DNA of 64,000 nt, taken from the NCBI GenBank assembly GCA_036346205.1, contig JARFJB010001819.1, positions 2,320,001-2,384,000 of the forward strand. The letters are read 5' to 3'. This stretch comes from Vesta saturnalis. Taxonomy: Eukaryota; Arthropoda; Insecta; Coleoptera; Lampyridae. Positions 11,829 to 23,710 of the stretch are shown in pieces (positions within the stretch are counted from its first letter, which is position 1; every line of letters starts with the position of its first letter). Under the pieces are notes generated by a model. The model was not told the origin of the DNA and did not search any database. It saw only the letters and a program-made list of their open reading frames with translations. The translations under genes were made by a program, and so were the position numbers.

Positions 11829-12889
11829 TGCGTACGTTTATATGTTTAATTGATTACATGTACAAAGAAGTTAGACGGGTTTATGTCCTTTCTATGAAAT
11901 TATACTAGGTCAACATTTTATAAGAATCGTGAATTTTATCTCTAATTGCAGGACGATATAACTAGGAATCTTGCTTATTTATAATCAAAAGTAACGAACG
12001 TTAATTTATAATATTAACGTTTGTAGTTTAAATGGTCCTTTCTGAAACAAAACCAATCTAGTTTCGCTTATATTAATATCTAGGTCGCTTACTAGGTTTA
12101 ATACAATGTTACTGCTGATTTTGGTGATAGAAAATAAATCTAAACAAAAAATTACACTTAGGAAATATTCGTTGTATTTACTTCTGGGACTGAATTTTAT
12201 ATGTGGATTTTGTGATAGCAAATGAATATCGGAATTTAGACTGGTTTTAATTTTAAACACGACAACCCTCGGTACTAGCGGACGAGGACAAGCGGCCTAA
12301 AAATTGGAATTGCGCCTTTCTGTCCAGCGATAAAAGAAAACGACGTTGGGCATATGCCCTCCGTTACGATTTAGCCTGGTATTTGTGCTTGTGTAGATGA
12401 TGTTAGAAACTTATGTGCAAGTGAGGTCATATTTCGAACGGTAGCAAATTAGGAAGGATCTGAAGAGTTTTTAAGGTGATAAATGTGTCAAGAGAATCCT
12501 AGATCTGGGCAGGTTATGCAGGAGGAGTGTCCCAAATCGACGGATACCCTGTGACAACTCTGCTTCGATAAGAGTGAATTGCGGTTCTATTACACCATGG
12601 GGTGAGAGATACTGCTTTGTTTACGACGTCAGAAACGGTGGTTAGTTTATGCGTAGATAGTGGTAAACAGTGGATACTCCGACGTGCAAAACTTTTTCAA
12701 TGGTTTTTTAACTTACGAAAGAGGGGCCAGAAATTGAATATTTGTTAATGGTGACATCTGACATTTAATATCAAAAGCAAACATAAATGATTAATTCAGG
12801 TTACCTGTGTAAAGAATTTCAACTCTTTACATGCGTAATCGGTCAAGTCTGAATTGCCAACTAATTGTGTATACGGATTGGGGTAGGAA
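11825..12889. other. Unassigned spacer
   Basis: About 1 kb of moderately AT-rich sequence. A minus-strand 84-codon open stretch at 12006-12260 has no recognisable motif and ordinary composition, so it is not called a gene. The last eight bases are the hAT target duplication. Confidence 0.6.
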
Positions 12890-15800
12890 CAGTGGCGAAA
12901 CTAGGGGCGGTGCAAAGTGTGCCAGGCACACCCCAGGCAAGCCGTGACACACCCCAGAAAAACGGAGCACTTCCCATTTTTCATTCTTATCTTAAATTCC
13001 ATCTAACAACTTAATTCGTTAAATCTTAAACCATTGCGATAAACAAACGAGCAGTAATAGTGACATAGTAATAAGTACAATTATTAATTATTATTTATTA
13101 TGTAAGGACATTAGAATATTCGTCATTCGAGCATAAGTTGTATCGGTGAAATAATATTTGTTTAGCTAAGCGGCGCGGCGGCGGTAGCCTGCTGCCTATG
13201 ACTGTGCTGCTCTTGGAATTGTTTTGGTTCATGATACTGATATGCGTTGAGTGTTGATGCATAAACAATAGCATGTATAGTTTCTGTTTCACGATGTAGT
13301 AAACCCAGCAAGCATAAAGACGCCGCAAAGATTAGTAGATTAGATTAGTTTACATGCAGTTTACATTAACATTCTAAAAGATAACTTTTTATAAAGGAAG
13401 CGGGACTTGAAACTTAAAAATAGTGTAACATACCGGAAATGGTGACTCATTATTCCGAACAATCTAGATGTATGAATCATAATTACGATGCCTCGGCAGA
13501 CGCAGACAGCAGTTTACGTAAATTATTAGTCATCGAACTTCTAGAAGATTCGAGAAGGGTTGCTTGCGTCATCGGTACCTATATAAGCAACGCTGCAACG
13601 CACGATGAATTCATGGGGTTAGTACGTGTTATAGTTATGTTTAATGTTTTATGTAATATTATTATTATTATTATGAACCAAGTGCCAATATAACCTGTGT
13701 TCGGTGTTCCATGTTCTGAGTCTTCTGTGCTGACAGCACAGTGCTGTGTGAAATAAAACATCAAAGCAAACAAATAGCCACTGCCAAGGCCAACTGCCAC
13801 AAACAACTAAGGACTAAGGTAATTTTACTTATTTGTATGTTTGTTTTAGAGTATTATAAGATGTTAAAATTTTGATGGGTGAAAAAAAAAGGACAAGTTT
13901 CAGCTAATAATAATAACAATAGTTTAAAGTTAAAACTGCAAAGGGATTTTGATTTGTACTTTCTTTCACGCCTTTTACTTGTTTCCCCATCAGTGTCCGA
14001 GCAGTTAGCTTCGGTGTTTATAAATTTGTTTTTATTTGCGTTGCAGATTGCAGATTGTGGGCGGTTTGAACATGAAGAAATTCAAAGACATACGATCGTT
14101 TTTCAAATCTGCTACAAATCAACCCGACAAATATGAGACTGAGACAAGGCAAACGTCTACTCCAGTATGTGACTCAACAACAAATATTGAGATAGCTTGT
14201 GATTTAACACAATCTTCAACTTCAAATATAGAAAATGTTGGTGGAGGCATACGAGAAGATGTAAATAAAGTCGCTGAAGAAGGGTAAGGTAGCAAAACAT
14301 CCGATGTTTTTACATCTGCAGAAACAAATCAAAGAGGACGAAATGATCCAGAAGATCAAGATCTGGGAACTCTTGATAGTGGTCCTTCGCAGCCAAGGGG
14401 CCCAAGGGTTGTTTTTCCAAAAAGTTCATTTGGAGATAGACGGAGATCGTTTTCGTCTCAATTCTTTGATACTTATCAGTGGCTTGAATATAGTGTGAAG
14501 TTAGATAAAGCGTTCTGCTTTGTCTGCAGACATTTTCGGCATTCTGCAAATATTCGAGATCAAAATGAAAAGTTTTCGATTAATGAGTTCAGTAATTGGA
14601 GGAAACTAAGTGAGTCGCTGAAAAAACATGACACCTCTTTGGCTCACAGTGACTGTATGCAAAGATTTGTAGGCTACAAGCATTCCTTGAAGGCCGGAGA
14701 TGTTCATAAGAAGCTAACCATACAACATGAAGAAATGATAATACAGAACCGAGATTATATGATAAAATTTATCGACATGATTTTATGCTTGACACGTCAA
14801 GGGCTGCCACTCCGAGGACACCGAGAAGGCGCAACATCTACTAACCGAGGAAATTTTCTGGAGTTGGGTGAACTTATGGCAAAACATGACACGAATTTTT
14901 CGATGCATCTAGACAGACATATCAGTTATTGCAGTTCCAAAATACAAAATGAAATAATAAGCATCGCATCTCAACTTGTTATTGAACAGATTGTAGAAGA
15001 AGTGCGGCAATGTGGTTTTTTTTCGATAATGGTTGATGAAGCTAGGTGCTACAAACAAGAACAATTGTCCGTGGCAATCAGATATACCGTAGGCTTGGAA
15101 GTTGAGGAACGTTTTCGTGGTTTCGTAGATTGTTCTTCTTCTAGAGATGCCGAGAGTTTAAAAATACTTATTAAAAAGTATCTAAGTAAATGCAGTTTGT
15201 TGAATAACGCCATATTAATTGGCCAATCTTATGATGGAGCCAGTGTTATGTCTGGGAAACACCAAGGACTGCAAGCCAAAATAAGGGAGGATCATCCACA
15301 AGCCATTTACTTTCCTTGCTTGGCACACAGGATGAACTTGGTAATTGTCGACAGTTGTGCTAAGGTGTCTACTGCAGCTGTATTTTTCAACACTCTGGAG
15401 GCAATATACGTCCACTTTTCTCAACCCGGTCATCACTCTCATCTCATAAACGCCCGTGATGCTCTAGGTATAAAGTCGGGGGGCGAAATGGGAAGTCTTA
15501 GCAGTACCAGGTGGAGTTGTCGATACGAAAATTGCAAATCCCTTTTGAAAAATTTCCAAGCAATTCGAAATGCTCTGGGTGAGGAAATTGAACAAGGGCG
15601 AGACAAAAATTCTGTAGAAGCACTTGGAATACAGGCATCAATGATAAAGCCACAATTTATCGTTTGTTTGTTCGTCTTCCATTCAGTGTTAATGGTCGCA
15701 AATGTACTGAGTAAATATTTTCAGAGAAAAGATGCCACACTAGGTCAGGCTAGTGATATCATAGATAGCACTATAAGTAGCTTTGAAGAGAAGAGGAACA

Positions 15801-16765
15801 GATTTGAGGACCTGTGGAGTGAAATAGAAAAATTCTCAGGAGAACAAGAGATTTGTTTGGAGCCTTTAAGGATTTCAAAAAAAAAGAAAGCAACCACAAA
15901 GGATTAATGAATATCTATCTGACTCAACCCTGGGTAAATCATCTCTGATCGACATACCTGCAGGAACTACAGCTCCCGAATACTGGAAAGTTAACATTTA
16001 CTACCAAGTCATGGACAACGTGATTGGCAATATGAAAAAACGATTTGAAAATCTTCCCCTTGCAAGATCGATTGATTCCTTTATGAAGCTAGATTTGGAT
16101 CAAGCATTTGAGTTCATCGCCAATTATCAGAGGGCCTTCAATATCGAAATCTCAACACTTCAAGCTGAAGTTTTAGTGATGCGAAATTTATTCAAAATAA
16201 AATCTTGAAATCACGTTGGAAAATCTAAAAGTTCAAGTGAAGGGGGATCTGACTCCAAATCTTTACAAATTACTACAAATTGCTGTAGGCCTTCCAATCA
16301 GTTCAGCTGGTTGCGAAAGAAGTTTCTCCGCTATGAGGCGGATAAAAACATGGCTGAGAACCACAATGGTACAAGATAGATTTTCAAATTTATCACTTCT
16401 CTGTATCGAAAATGCTTTAGTTAAGCTGAAATTGTCGGCTGAACAAGTTCTCTCTGTTTTTATAAAAACAGATTAAAAACTAAAATTAGTTTGAAGTTTT
16501 TTTTATTCATACTTATATGTTATATTTCCTAAATAAAATGTGAAAACAAGAAAGTCTTTTACTTAAAGTAGGTATATGGCAAACCATGATGATGAAAACC
16601 AAAACTGTTTAAAATTGAGAGTGAAAACAAGATTGACGTAGTTTTCATGCGCATGCATCTATAAAAAAGTGGTGTGTACGCCCCAACAAAATTTTTATAC
16701 GCACCCCTCCCCAAAAAGAGCCCGTGGGGCCTGGCCCCCAGAAAAATTTTGTAGTTTCGCCACTG
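12890..16765 (+). mobile_element. hAT DNA transposon, 3.9 kb
   Basis: Terminal inverted repeats begin CAGTGGCGAAACTA on the left and end with the complement TAGTTTCGCCACTG on the right. The flanking 8-mers are GGTAGGAA (12882-12889) and GGTAGGAT (16766-16773), seven of eight identical, the target duplication length of hAT elements. Inside lies a transposase with TTF-type zinc finger, DUF4371-like core and hAT dimerisation domain (ZMYM1-like group). The right end lies 626 bp upstream of the METTL3 start codon. Confidence 0.93.
14036..16476 (+). pseudogene. hAT transposase (ZMYM1-like), one stop and two frameshifts
   Basis: The likely start is the ATG at 14071 (MKKFKDIRSFFKS). A single in-frame TAA at 14285-14287 interrupts an otherwise open frame to 15907. 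The zinc-finger region is CFVCRHFRHS...WRKLSESLKKHDTSLAHSDC (about 14510-14655). The core has MVDEAR (about 15030) and YDGASVMSG (about 15230), with FPCLAHRMNLVIVD after it. A one-base slip in the A9 run near 15880 moves reading to the frame containing 16011-16208, and a second slip near 16205 to 16216-16476. The last piece is the dimerisation domain (AGCERSFSAMRRIKTWLRTT). So few lesions suggest a young or recently active copy, or consensus errors. Confidence 0.9.
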
Positions 16766-16773
16766 GGTAGGAT

Positions 16774-17391
16774 TCCAACTAAGGTTTATTCTGCTTTAGA
16801 TTAAATCTTTACAAAGTGAAATCGGAAATGCTAAAGGGGAGGGTGGTCGACAAAATGTAATGATTGTAAACATGTCATTGCTTATATGTTTACATTTGAC
16901 CCAATTGGCTTGCTAACGAATGTAATGTAAAGATATTCATCATCTTTCAGTCAACGTTGTGAACTAAAATCGGGATCGGGCGGGAAAATTCGTCACATTG
17001 GTGTTATGCTTCCAAAAGGCAGGAGCCTACCATTATTTTCCTACACTTCATGTTATATAAATAGTAGATACTAAACAATTAGTCTAAATTTGCTTTTTTA
17101 CCTGGCAAGAATGACTTCAATGACGTAATATCAGCGTATCCCTTTCAGTTGTGAAGTTCACTCATAGATATCTTAAGTAAGATATATATGAGTTTCCTGC
17201 ACTATTGCCTGTATTACCATTTTCAACTTTGTTGTATAGTCCGCCTCTGTAATAGTCACTCACGATAAGATGGATAGAGGTCACTATAAGCGGTTTTCGT
17301 GTTTATAAAACGTAAAGAGAAACGCATGTTTCTTAATCAGCTGCAAAAAGTTTTTTAAACTTTTGCAAAAGTTATATAAATAAATTATGAA
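16774..17391 (+). promoter_or_regulatory. Upstream region of METTL3
   Basis: The 618 bp between the hAT right end and the METTL3 start hold no ORF of note. Promoter and 5' UTR must lie here or further left. There is no clear TATA box at a fixed distance, as is usual for a housekeeping gene. GTTATATAAATAAAT lies directly before the start codon and is more likely leader than promoter. Confidence 0.4.
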
Positions 17392-19165
17392 ATGTCGGAC
17401 GCATGGGAAGAAATTCAGGCAATAAAAAGTAAACGAAATAGTTTAAGAGAACGATTAGAAAAACGTAAGAAAGAAAGGCAAGATATTTTAGGAAACAGCT
17501 TGGGAACATCATCTCCTGTAAATTGTCAAGAAAATTCGATTGGTGGTGTACCTAGCCCTGTAGGTGCAATCAAAGATGATATCAAAGTAAGACCAGATAG
17601 TCCCATTAGTGAGGATTCGGTTAAAGTCGATCCTGAACTTGAAAAAGAACTATTGAAGACATTAAATGAAGTTACACTACAAATTCCAATCTCTTCGACA
17701 GATTTAGTTAGTAGCTTAAAAACATGCTTAGATCGTTATATATCACATGGGGCTGTTTGTAATTTACTACAAAAGTTTGAGACTCAAAAATTAATCAATC
17801 TTAAAGATGCTGTAAAGGATGGTAAAAGTATTGTAGAGGTTGTGTTTGTGGAGCACAGTAAATTAAGTGCCGTTGTTACGGAGGCTACAGGAGAATTGAA
17901 AGTCGTAAGTGAGAAGGAAGAAAATCCAAAGCGTAAACGAGAGGAGTCACCTGATAAAGATGATGAAGATGAAGAAAAACGAAAAAAGGAAAAGAAGGAT
18001 TCGAAAACGACTGACATTTTTGTGGGTAGCATGCTAAGATTGATTTGTGTGTCATTAATGCATTTATATTTTAGTCATTGCTCGCAATGCCTTCTACTAA
18101 AGAGAAGGAGAGTAAAAAAGTAGGTGAGGAAATTCTGGATTTGTTGAGCAAGCCTACTGCTAAAGAAAGATCATTAGCTGAACGATTTCGATCACAAGGC
18201 GGTGCACAAGTAATGGAGTTCTGTCCACATGGCACAAAAGTTGAATGTCAACGTAATGCTGGTAATAAACAGTGTAAAAAGTTACACTTCAAAAAAATTA
18301 TTCAAAAGCATACAGATGAATCATTAGGTGATTGTTCATTTTTAAATACTTGTTTTCATATGGATACTTGTAAGTATGTTCATTATGAGGTAGATCGTGC
18401 GGGACAAAGTAAGGATGTAATACCTACTGTACAAAGTAGGTCTGTATCAAATACTGAAAGCACAACATTATACCCACCTCAATGGGTGCAATGTGATTTA
18501 CGTTATTTAGATATGACAGCATTAGGTTTGTAATTTACTTTGTATTCTTAGGTTGTAATTAGGTGATTTCAGGTAAATTTGCCGTTATAATGGCAGATCC
18601 TCCTTGGGATATTCATATGGAACTTCCGTATGGAACTATGTCTGATGATGAGATGCGACAGCTTGGAATACCCCAATTACAAGACGAAGGGTTGATTTTT
18701 TTGTGGGTAACTGGTCGTGCAATGGAGTTAGGGCGTGAATGCTTAAAATTGTGGGGTTATGAGCGAGTTGACGAGATAATTTGGGTCAAAACTAATCAGC
18801 TGCAGAGAATTATACGTACAGGAAGGACAGGGCATTGGTTGAATCATGGAAAAGAACACTGTTTGGTAGGAATGAAGGGTAGTCCACAAAATTTAAATCG
18901 AGGATTGGATTCTGATGTGATAGTTGCGGAGGTACGAGCAACCAGCCATAAACCGGACGAGATTTATGGCATGATTGAAAGACTTTCACCTGGTACTAGG
19001 AAAATAGAATTATTCGGACGGCCACATAATATTCAACCCAATTGGATTACATTAGGTAATCAAGTTGATGGAATACGCTTAGTTGATCCTCTCCTAATTG
19101 AAAACTTTAAGAAACGTTACCCGGATGGTAATTGTATGGCGCCGCCACCAGGTACAGCGCATTAA
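17392..19165 (+). CDS. METTL3: METTL3, catalytic subunit of the m6A RNA methyltransferase
   Basis: Three exons, 17392-18021, 18075-18525 and 18573-19165, give 557 residues, close to the 580 of the human protein. Both introns are GT-AG: 53 bp in phase 0 and 47 bp in phase 1. The N-terminal MSDAWEEIQAIKSKRNSLRE leader helix is followed by a charged nuclear-signal region (KRKREES). Two CCCH zinc fingers follow: C260, C268, C277, H281 and C297, C303, C309, H313. The MT-A70 methyltransferase domain has DPPW at 369-372, the catalytic and SAM-binding motif, and the RNA-contacting RTGRTGHWLNHGKEH stretch. The protein works with METTL14 in the nucleus to make N6-methyladenosine in mRNA. No lesion is seen. 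The start is chosen because it opens the conserved leader helix. Confidence 0.97.
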
Positions 19166-19187
19166 ATGGTTATTTCCACAAAAAGAA

Positions 19188-19193
19188 AATAAA
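19188..19193 (+). terminator. METTL3 polyadenylation signal
   Basis: AATAAA 23 bp after the METTL3 stop codon, followed by a T-rich stretch at 19201-19220. It is the only such hexamer before the next gene. Confidence 0.7.
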
Positions 19194-19449
19194 CAGTTTC
19201 CCTTCAAACTTGTTTGTTATTGTGATTACCTTGACTGGATTATAAGCCTTAAAAATAAGTGATATAAGGATGGATTTCAGATGGCGCTGCTTCTAAATCA
19301 GCTGTTACTGTGTGACAGTTGAATTTTTAGTATGGCGTCGTGAGGTTGAAGACAAAGAGTGCGTCGTAATTAAAACGAAGTTTGCGTAAATTAATTGTGA
19401 TTTTTGTTATAATATCGTGAAAAAGGCTTATTCGACTTAAGTGAAAAAT

Positions 19450-19513
19450 ATGTTGAATTTAGAAATTGTTCCTGAACGTTCTTTGGGCTGTGAACAATGG
19501 GAGTTTGTATTAG
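19450..19513 (+). CDS. PHAF1: PHAF1 (UPF0183/C16orf70 family), first coding exon only
   Basis: ATG at 19450 opens MLNLEIVPERSLGCEQWEFV-L-G, with the last glycine codon split (phase 1) by a good donor GTGAGT at 19514. The family begins with almost the same residues in animals (vertebrate PHAF1 starts MLDLEVVPERSLGNEQWEF). The product is a phagophore-associated factor linked to autophagy in mammals; that role is known from vertebrates and not shown here. The exon is too short for normal ORF calling. No exon 2 was found in the remaining 44 kb, so the gene is incomplete here or has a very long, TE-filled first intron. The same-strand start lies 285 bp after the METTL3 stop. Confidence 0.88.
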
Positions 19514-22290
19514 GTGAGTAATAATTTTTATTGTTTTTATTGCACTTTTTGTTAGTTATTTAAATAATTAATATCATAACATTACGAGCGACCGTTTTAT
19601 AGGACGATATTTTAAGGTTTTTTTTGTTAGTGATTATATGGAAAGCATTATTGATAAATGAATTTATTGTATGAAACTGTTTGCATAATATTTTCTAATT
19701 TATTGGCGTAATTTTTTATTATTAAAAATAAGAATATTTAGATTAAAGAAATAAAATTTATATTATCACTAGATAATTCTTTCCAGCGTTTTTATAACAT
19801 TAAAGTAGATTAAAAAAACAATAAATATGTTTGTATCATATTCCACTAATGCAAGTTTATTTTGCAAATATAACAACTAATTGATCCAATACTTATAATT
19901 ACATTTAATTTAGAAATAATCAAGGTGTGGCCTCAAACTTACCTAGGGAAAATTATTTGTATTGTGTTTACGTATCATTTTTAAATTATATGAAATTTTT
20001 GTATTGAAAAATGATTCTTCTTAAATTTTTTTTTAATTATTGAATAATTGTGTTTATACGTCTATGGTTGAATATTTAACATACTTAGTGGAGAATACTC
20101 AAGTTCAAGGAGTGTAGAAAATTAATTAAAGAAAAATTTTCTGATATGTAGATAAGTAAGTATTTTTATGATTATTAAGATAAAATTGATTTTACTTACA
20201 ATAGTTATTTTATTTATAAAAAAACACCAAAATTTTATTTTATCACTAACTTATAATTTGGTTAGTACAATGGCACACAAGAGTTGTATTATAAAAGGGA
20301 ATAATTAATGTATAATTTCTGTAAAAGTTTATTTACACATACATTTGTGGTTATAGTATTTTACATTACAAGCCAGGTAAAACAGTTTTTACAGGCGATA
20401 GTATGAGCATGATTGGTGAGCCGGTAAAAACGGTTGCCTGGCACGTCTTATATAATATTTTATTTGTTTTTCATTTGTAAATAAACAGAAAACTCATAAT
20501 GAAATAAAATTTTCCCTTTCTTTCATAACAATCATTATATTTTCAAAAATGTCTCGTTACCTTTAAAATCATTACTCTGACGGCACTTATTGTTTATTTT
20601 ACTATTTATTATTTTGATAATACAATGTGAACAAGGTACTTGTAAAAAATGAACAACTTTCGTCCCTAATCTGTAAATTTCTTAACTAATCCATAACTTG
20701 TTAAGATTGACTTTCAACATTTACATATGAGTAACAAATAAAAGCAATTACTAATTTCAGATCAAGAAAGTTGTGTTGGTAAAGTAGATAAAATTTTTAG
20801 TTTGATCAAATTTCTATAGATGGCGATTCAGACTTTAAATTAACCAAATATTTTTTTTTAATTTTTGTACTTTGTAAATTGTTGTTAATTTATTAAATTT
20901 TGAAAAGCCCGTTCCTTCATGGTGATGTGCAGAATTGAGAACTTTTGAGAATCGAAAACTTGATGTAGTCGAGAATTTATTCATGCATTAATCTCGAGTT
21001 ATTATTCACAAAATCTCAATGTTGACTCAGAATGAAATGAACCTGAACACATCCATCTCACAAGAGTAACATTGTTTATGATTTTCAACTTTATTTATTT
21101 TCATTACCTACAATAAATTAAATAAAAATTTACCACTTTTAGTGTAGAAACATTTCAGTACTAAAATTTTTGCATAGATTCGTTTGAATTAGTTAATATA
21201 ATTATTATGTTATAAAATTATAAATAATGAAACTGAATTTGATGTTTTATTTTATTTATTTTTATTCAGTTAACCAACATACCATTGATATGTACGATGT
21301 TACATTTTTTATACCTATCTGTTAAAGCTATTTTAAATTTCCAGTAGGTTGAAGAGGTAAATTTAGTTAGTATTTATTGATTGTGTTTTATGTCAATCTT
21401 TTCTTTTCTTTCTTTATTGCATGAATAATTTACAGCCCTCTAATGTATTGTCAACTATTTTCTAACTATAAGAACTTCTTAAATGTCATAATGCCTGGAT
21501 TTGTTACATCTGTGAGACCCATTTGCTAAAATACAAACTTTGTAATTTCGATATCTCTTGACAATATGCAATAATACTGAATTAAGAAAAATGTTATAAA
21601 CTCATAGATAATAGATTTTAGTTTCTTTTCATACAATAGGGGCCCATAAAAAGGGGCGCACTTGTAAGTAGTCAGTCAGTCAGTCACCGAGCTTTGACTC
21701 GACTAAGATGTATGAAACATTACATTTTATCGTGTAAAACGAAGGTATTTTTTTCATATATATTTATGTTTAACATGATGGGGTAACCACTAGAAAAAAA
21801 ATGTGACAAGATTGCGAAAGTTTGGCATTACGGGTAGATTTCCAAGGGTTGCGAGGGATTTCCAAAGATTGCAGGAAAACATTAATGGTTGCAGAGGAAT
21901 GCGGGAAAATTTCAGAGATTGCAGCAATAGCGAGCTTTTTAAAACTGTATTATTTAGATAAGATTACAGAAAGTTCTTACCACTTTAGATAATTAGACTG
22001 AAATAGTAATTACTGTGGATTTATGGGCATTAATATTATCGAGAGTTCAAGAAGGTACTTACTACTTTTGTAGCCAGGTTGTTCGGGTAACTGCCAAGCT
22101 TATTAAGGCACATAAAATAAGCCAGCTGCAAAAATTCAACTTCGAATCATATACCATCGTGACCTATGTATATGACCCTTTAAATCAGTTATGTTTTACA
22201 TCCTTGTTGTATTTGCGTTTATTCGTCTTCTAAGACATCTGTTCTTTTTAATGTGATAATCGCTACGCGTACAAATGATCCCGACGGGTA
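19514..22290 (+). other. PHAF1 intron 1 (start), no coding signal
   Basis: About 2.8 kb of AT-rich DNA after the PHAF1 donor. There are no TE ORFs or inverted repeats apart from the hairpin at 20372-20442. At 21674-21687 there is a short CAGT run, and at 21820-21930 a loose repeat of TTTCCAAGGGTTGCGAGG-like words. The open stretch at 22015-22233 has no motif and is not called. Confidence 0.6.
20372..20442 (+). ncRNA. Pre-miRNA-sized hairpin in the PHAF1 intron (candidate)
   Basis: Left arm 20372-20396 starts GCCAGGTAAAAC; right arm 20420-20442 ends GGTTGCCTGGC. Nine bp pair at the base, then after a small internal loop about twelve more (GTTTTTAC with GTAAAAAC, GGC with GCC). The terminal loop is about 23 bases. 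Size and shape suit an intronic miRNA precursor. It could equally be a remnant of a small foldback transposon. No family is recognised. Confidence 0.35.
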
Positions 22291-22292
22291 TC

Positions 22293-22894
22293 CCTAAATG
22301 TTACTTGAACTGAAAACCCCATATAATATCTGAGATGTGACACCCACCCTATACCTAAATATTAACAATGATAATTGGTAGCTGCACAATATTTAGATAA
22401 TAATAGGACCACAGCATTTAATTATTCGTAGATAAACAAACTAAAGCAATGTTAAAAAGAAATATATTGTATATAAATACAACAAACAAAAAAAACAATC
22501 GAAATAAATATTCTTTCATAAAAAAAAACAAACGAAAAATATACAAAACTTATAAACCTAAAATTAGTCAGAACCATTTAATTTAAAGATATTCTTTTAG
22601 TATACCTCTAGGAACCTAAAACTGGTTCTCTATTTTCAATTTTTGATGTATTTTTAAATAAGAAGGGACGTTACCCACAAGTGATGTTACAAAAAAAAAA
22701 GAATTTACTTGAAACAATTTCAACCCCTAAATGTTACTTGAACTGAAAACCCCATATAATATCAGAGATGTGACCCCACCCTATACCTAAACATTAACAA
22801 TGATAATTGGGAGCTGCACAATATCTAGATAATAATACGACCACAGCATTTAATTATTCGTAGATAAACAAACTAAAGCAATGTTAAAAAGAAA
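22293..22894 (-). repeat. 433-bp tandem duplication at the 3' end of TE gene F'
   Basis: Unit 1 is 22293-22725. Unit 2 starts at about 22726 with the same words (CCTAAATGTTACTTGAACTG), is broken at 22894 by element C, and resumes at 25643 up to about 25907. The units hold the minus-strand 3' flank and the last codons of gene F'. They differ by scattered substitutions, so the duplication is not very recent. Confidence 0.88.
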
Positions 22895-23378
22895 TACACC
22901 GTGTCCAAGATAAGGATGCCCCCTATGGGGATCTCGGAAACGGTAAGTGATGGAAGGTCGGTTAAATGGAACACAAGTTACGCATTTGAGAGGATTTATG
23001 GTCTTTGTAGAACTCGAATATCTCTTTTAGTTTTTGAGATATTTGAAAAAAATTGAATTTTCTGATTTTCGTTTTAATTTTTTTCTGACCTTATTTGAAG
23101 AGCTATCAAGAAAAGAAGAGCACATTTTCATTGCCACTTTTCTAGCTCTACTTAATGCTGTTATTCAATTTTTTATACAACGTTTCGATTGTTAGCAACC
23201 ATCATCAACTTTATTTTTTTAAATACACGAAAAAATTATTTTTGCCATATTTAAATTCTCTCCTTGATTCTGAATTCAATGATATATCACACTTTATATT
23301 TTTGATACGTTTCGGATGAGAAAATTCATATTCAATGTAAAACATCCGAAAAGGTACAATTAAAACTAATACTAGAAA

Positions 23379-23481
23379 TTATTATAAGTTTTTGTTATGA
23401 ACGAATAAGTTCAAAGGTAAATATTTTAATTACATTTTACCTTTGAACTTATTCGTTCATAACAAAAACTTATAATAATTT
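23379..23481. repeat. Near-perfect palindrome at the 5' end of S1
   Basis: TTATTATAAGTTTTTGTTAT and the following bases up to AAAGGTAAAT pair with their exact complement after a loop of about 11 bases. Arms are about 45 bp. The right arm is the start of the repeat body; the left arm is its inverted copy. Confidence 0.92.
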
Positions 23482-23636
23482 AATATTAGTCAAGTTGCTT
23501 TGGTATGTGTGAATCCTTGCGATATTGTAGGCTCACATTCCATTAATATAAGTGATTTGATTGTAATCTCATTATGTTTAGAATTTACATCAGTTCTACA
23601 TACATAAAGACAAAATTTACATCGATTGGGGCTTGA

Positions 23637-23710
23637 ACCTTGATGGCGCAGTTGGTTAGCGCGGTACTCTAGCAAAGTACAGGTCGTAGGTTCAAGTCCT
23701 ACTCGAGGTA
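23637..23710 (+). tRNA. tRNA-like unit (AGC anticodon) inside S1, probably not a functional tRNA
   Basis: All four stems form: acceptor ACCTTGA with TCGAGGT (7 bp, one G-U), D stem GCGC/GCGC, anticodon stem GTACT/AGTAC with loop CTAGCAA, T stem GTAGG/CCTAC. Box A TGGCGCAGTTGG and box B GGTTCAAGTCC both fit the pol III consensus, and a TTTTT terminator follows four bases after the discriminator. The anticodon AGC would mean alanine, but the G3-U70 pair required by alanyl-tRNA synthetase is absent (C3-G70 here), and other copies show mutations. Best read as the tRNA-derived module of a repeat. Confidence 0.7.

Noticed and set aside
13098..13806. Small ORFs upstream of the hAT transposase (13098-13328 minus, 13439-13693 plus, 13579-13806 minus)
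   Set aside because: No motifs, overlapping on both strands, within the non-coding 5' part of the hAT element.
17784..18032. Antisense ORF over METTL3 exon 1
   Set aside because: Serine/phenylalanine-rich mirror of the acidic-basic METTL3 linker; a shadow frame.
22015..22233. 72-codon ORF in the PHAF1 intron as a possible exon
   Set aside because: It has no similarity to PHAF1 or any known domain and no splice acceptor in a sensible place.
23490..23675. 61-codon ORF antisense to the tRNA unit, with a homologue at 58364-58576
   Set aside because: The similarity between the two is due to the shared repeat; the frame runs through the tRNA-like unit and is not a protein gene.
23637..23710. A functional host tRNA-Ala gene
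   Set aside because: It lies within a target-duplication-bounded insert, lacks the G3-U70 alanine identity pair and exists in several degenerate copies.
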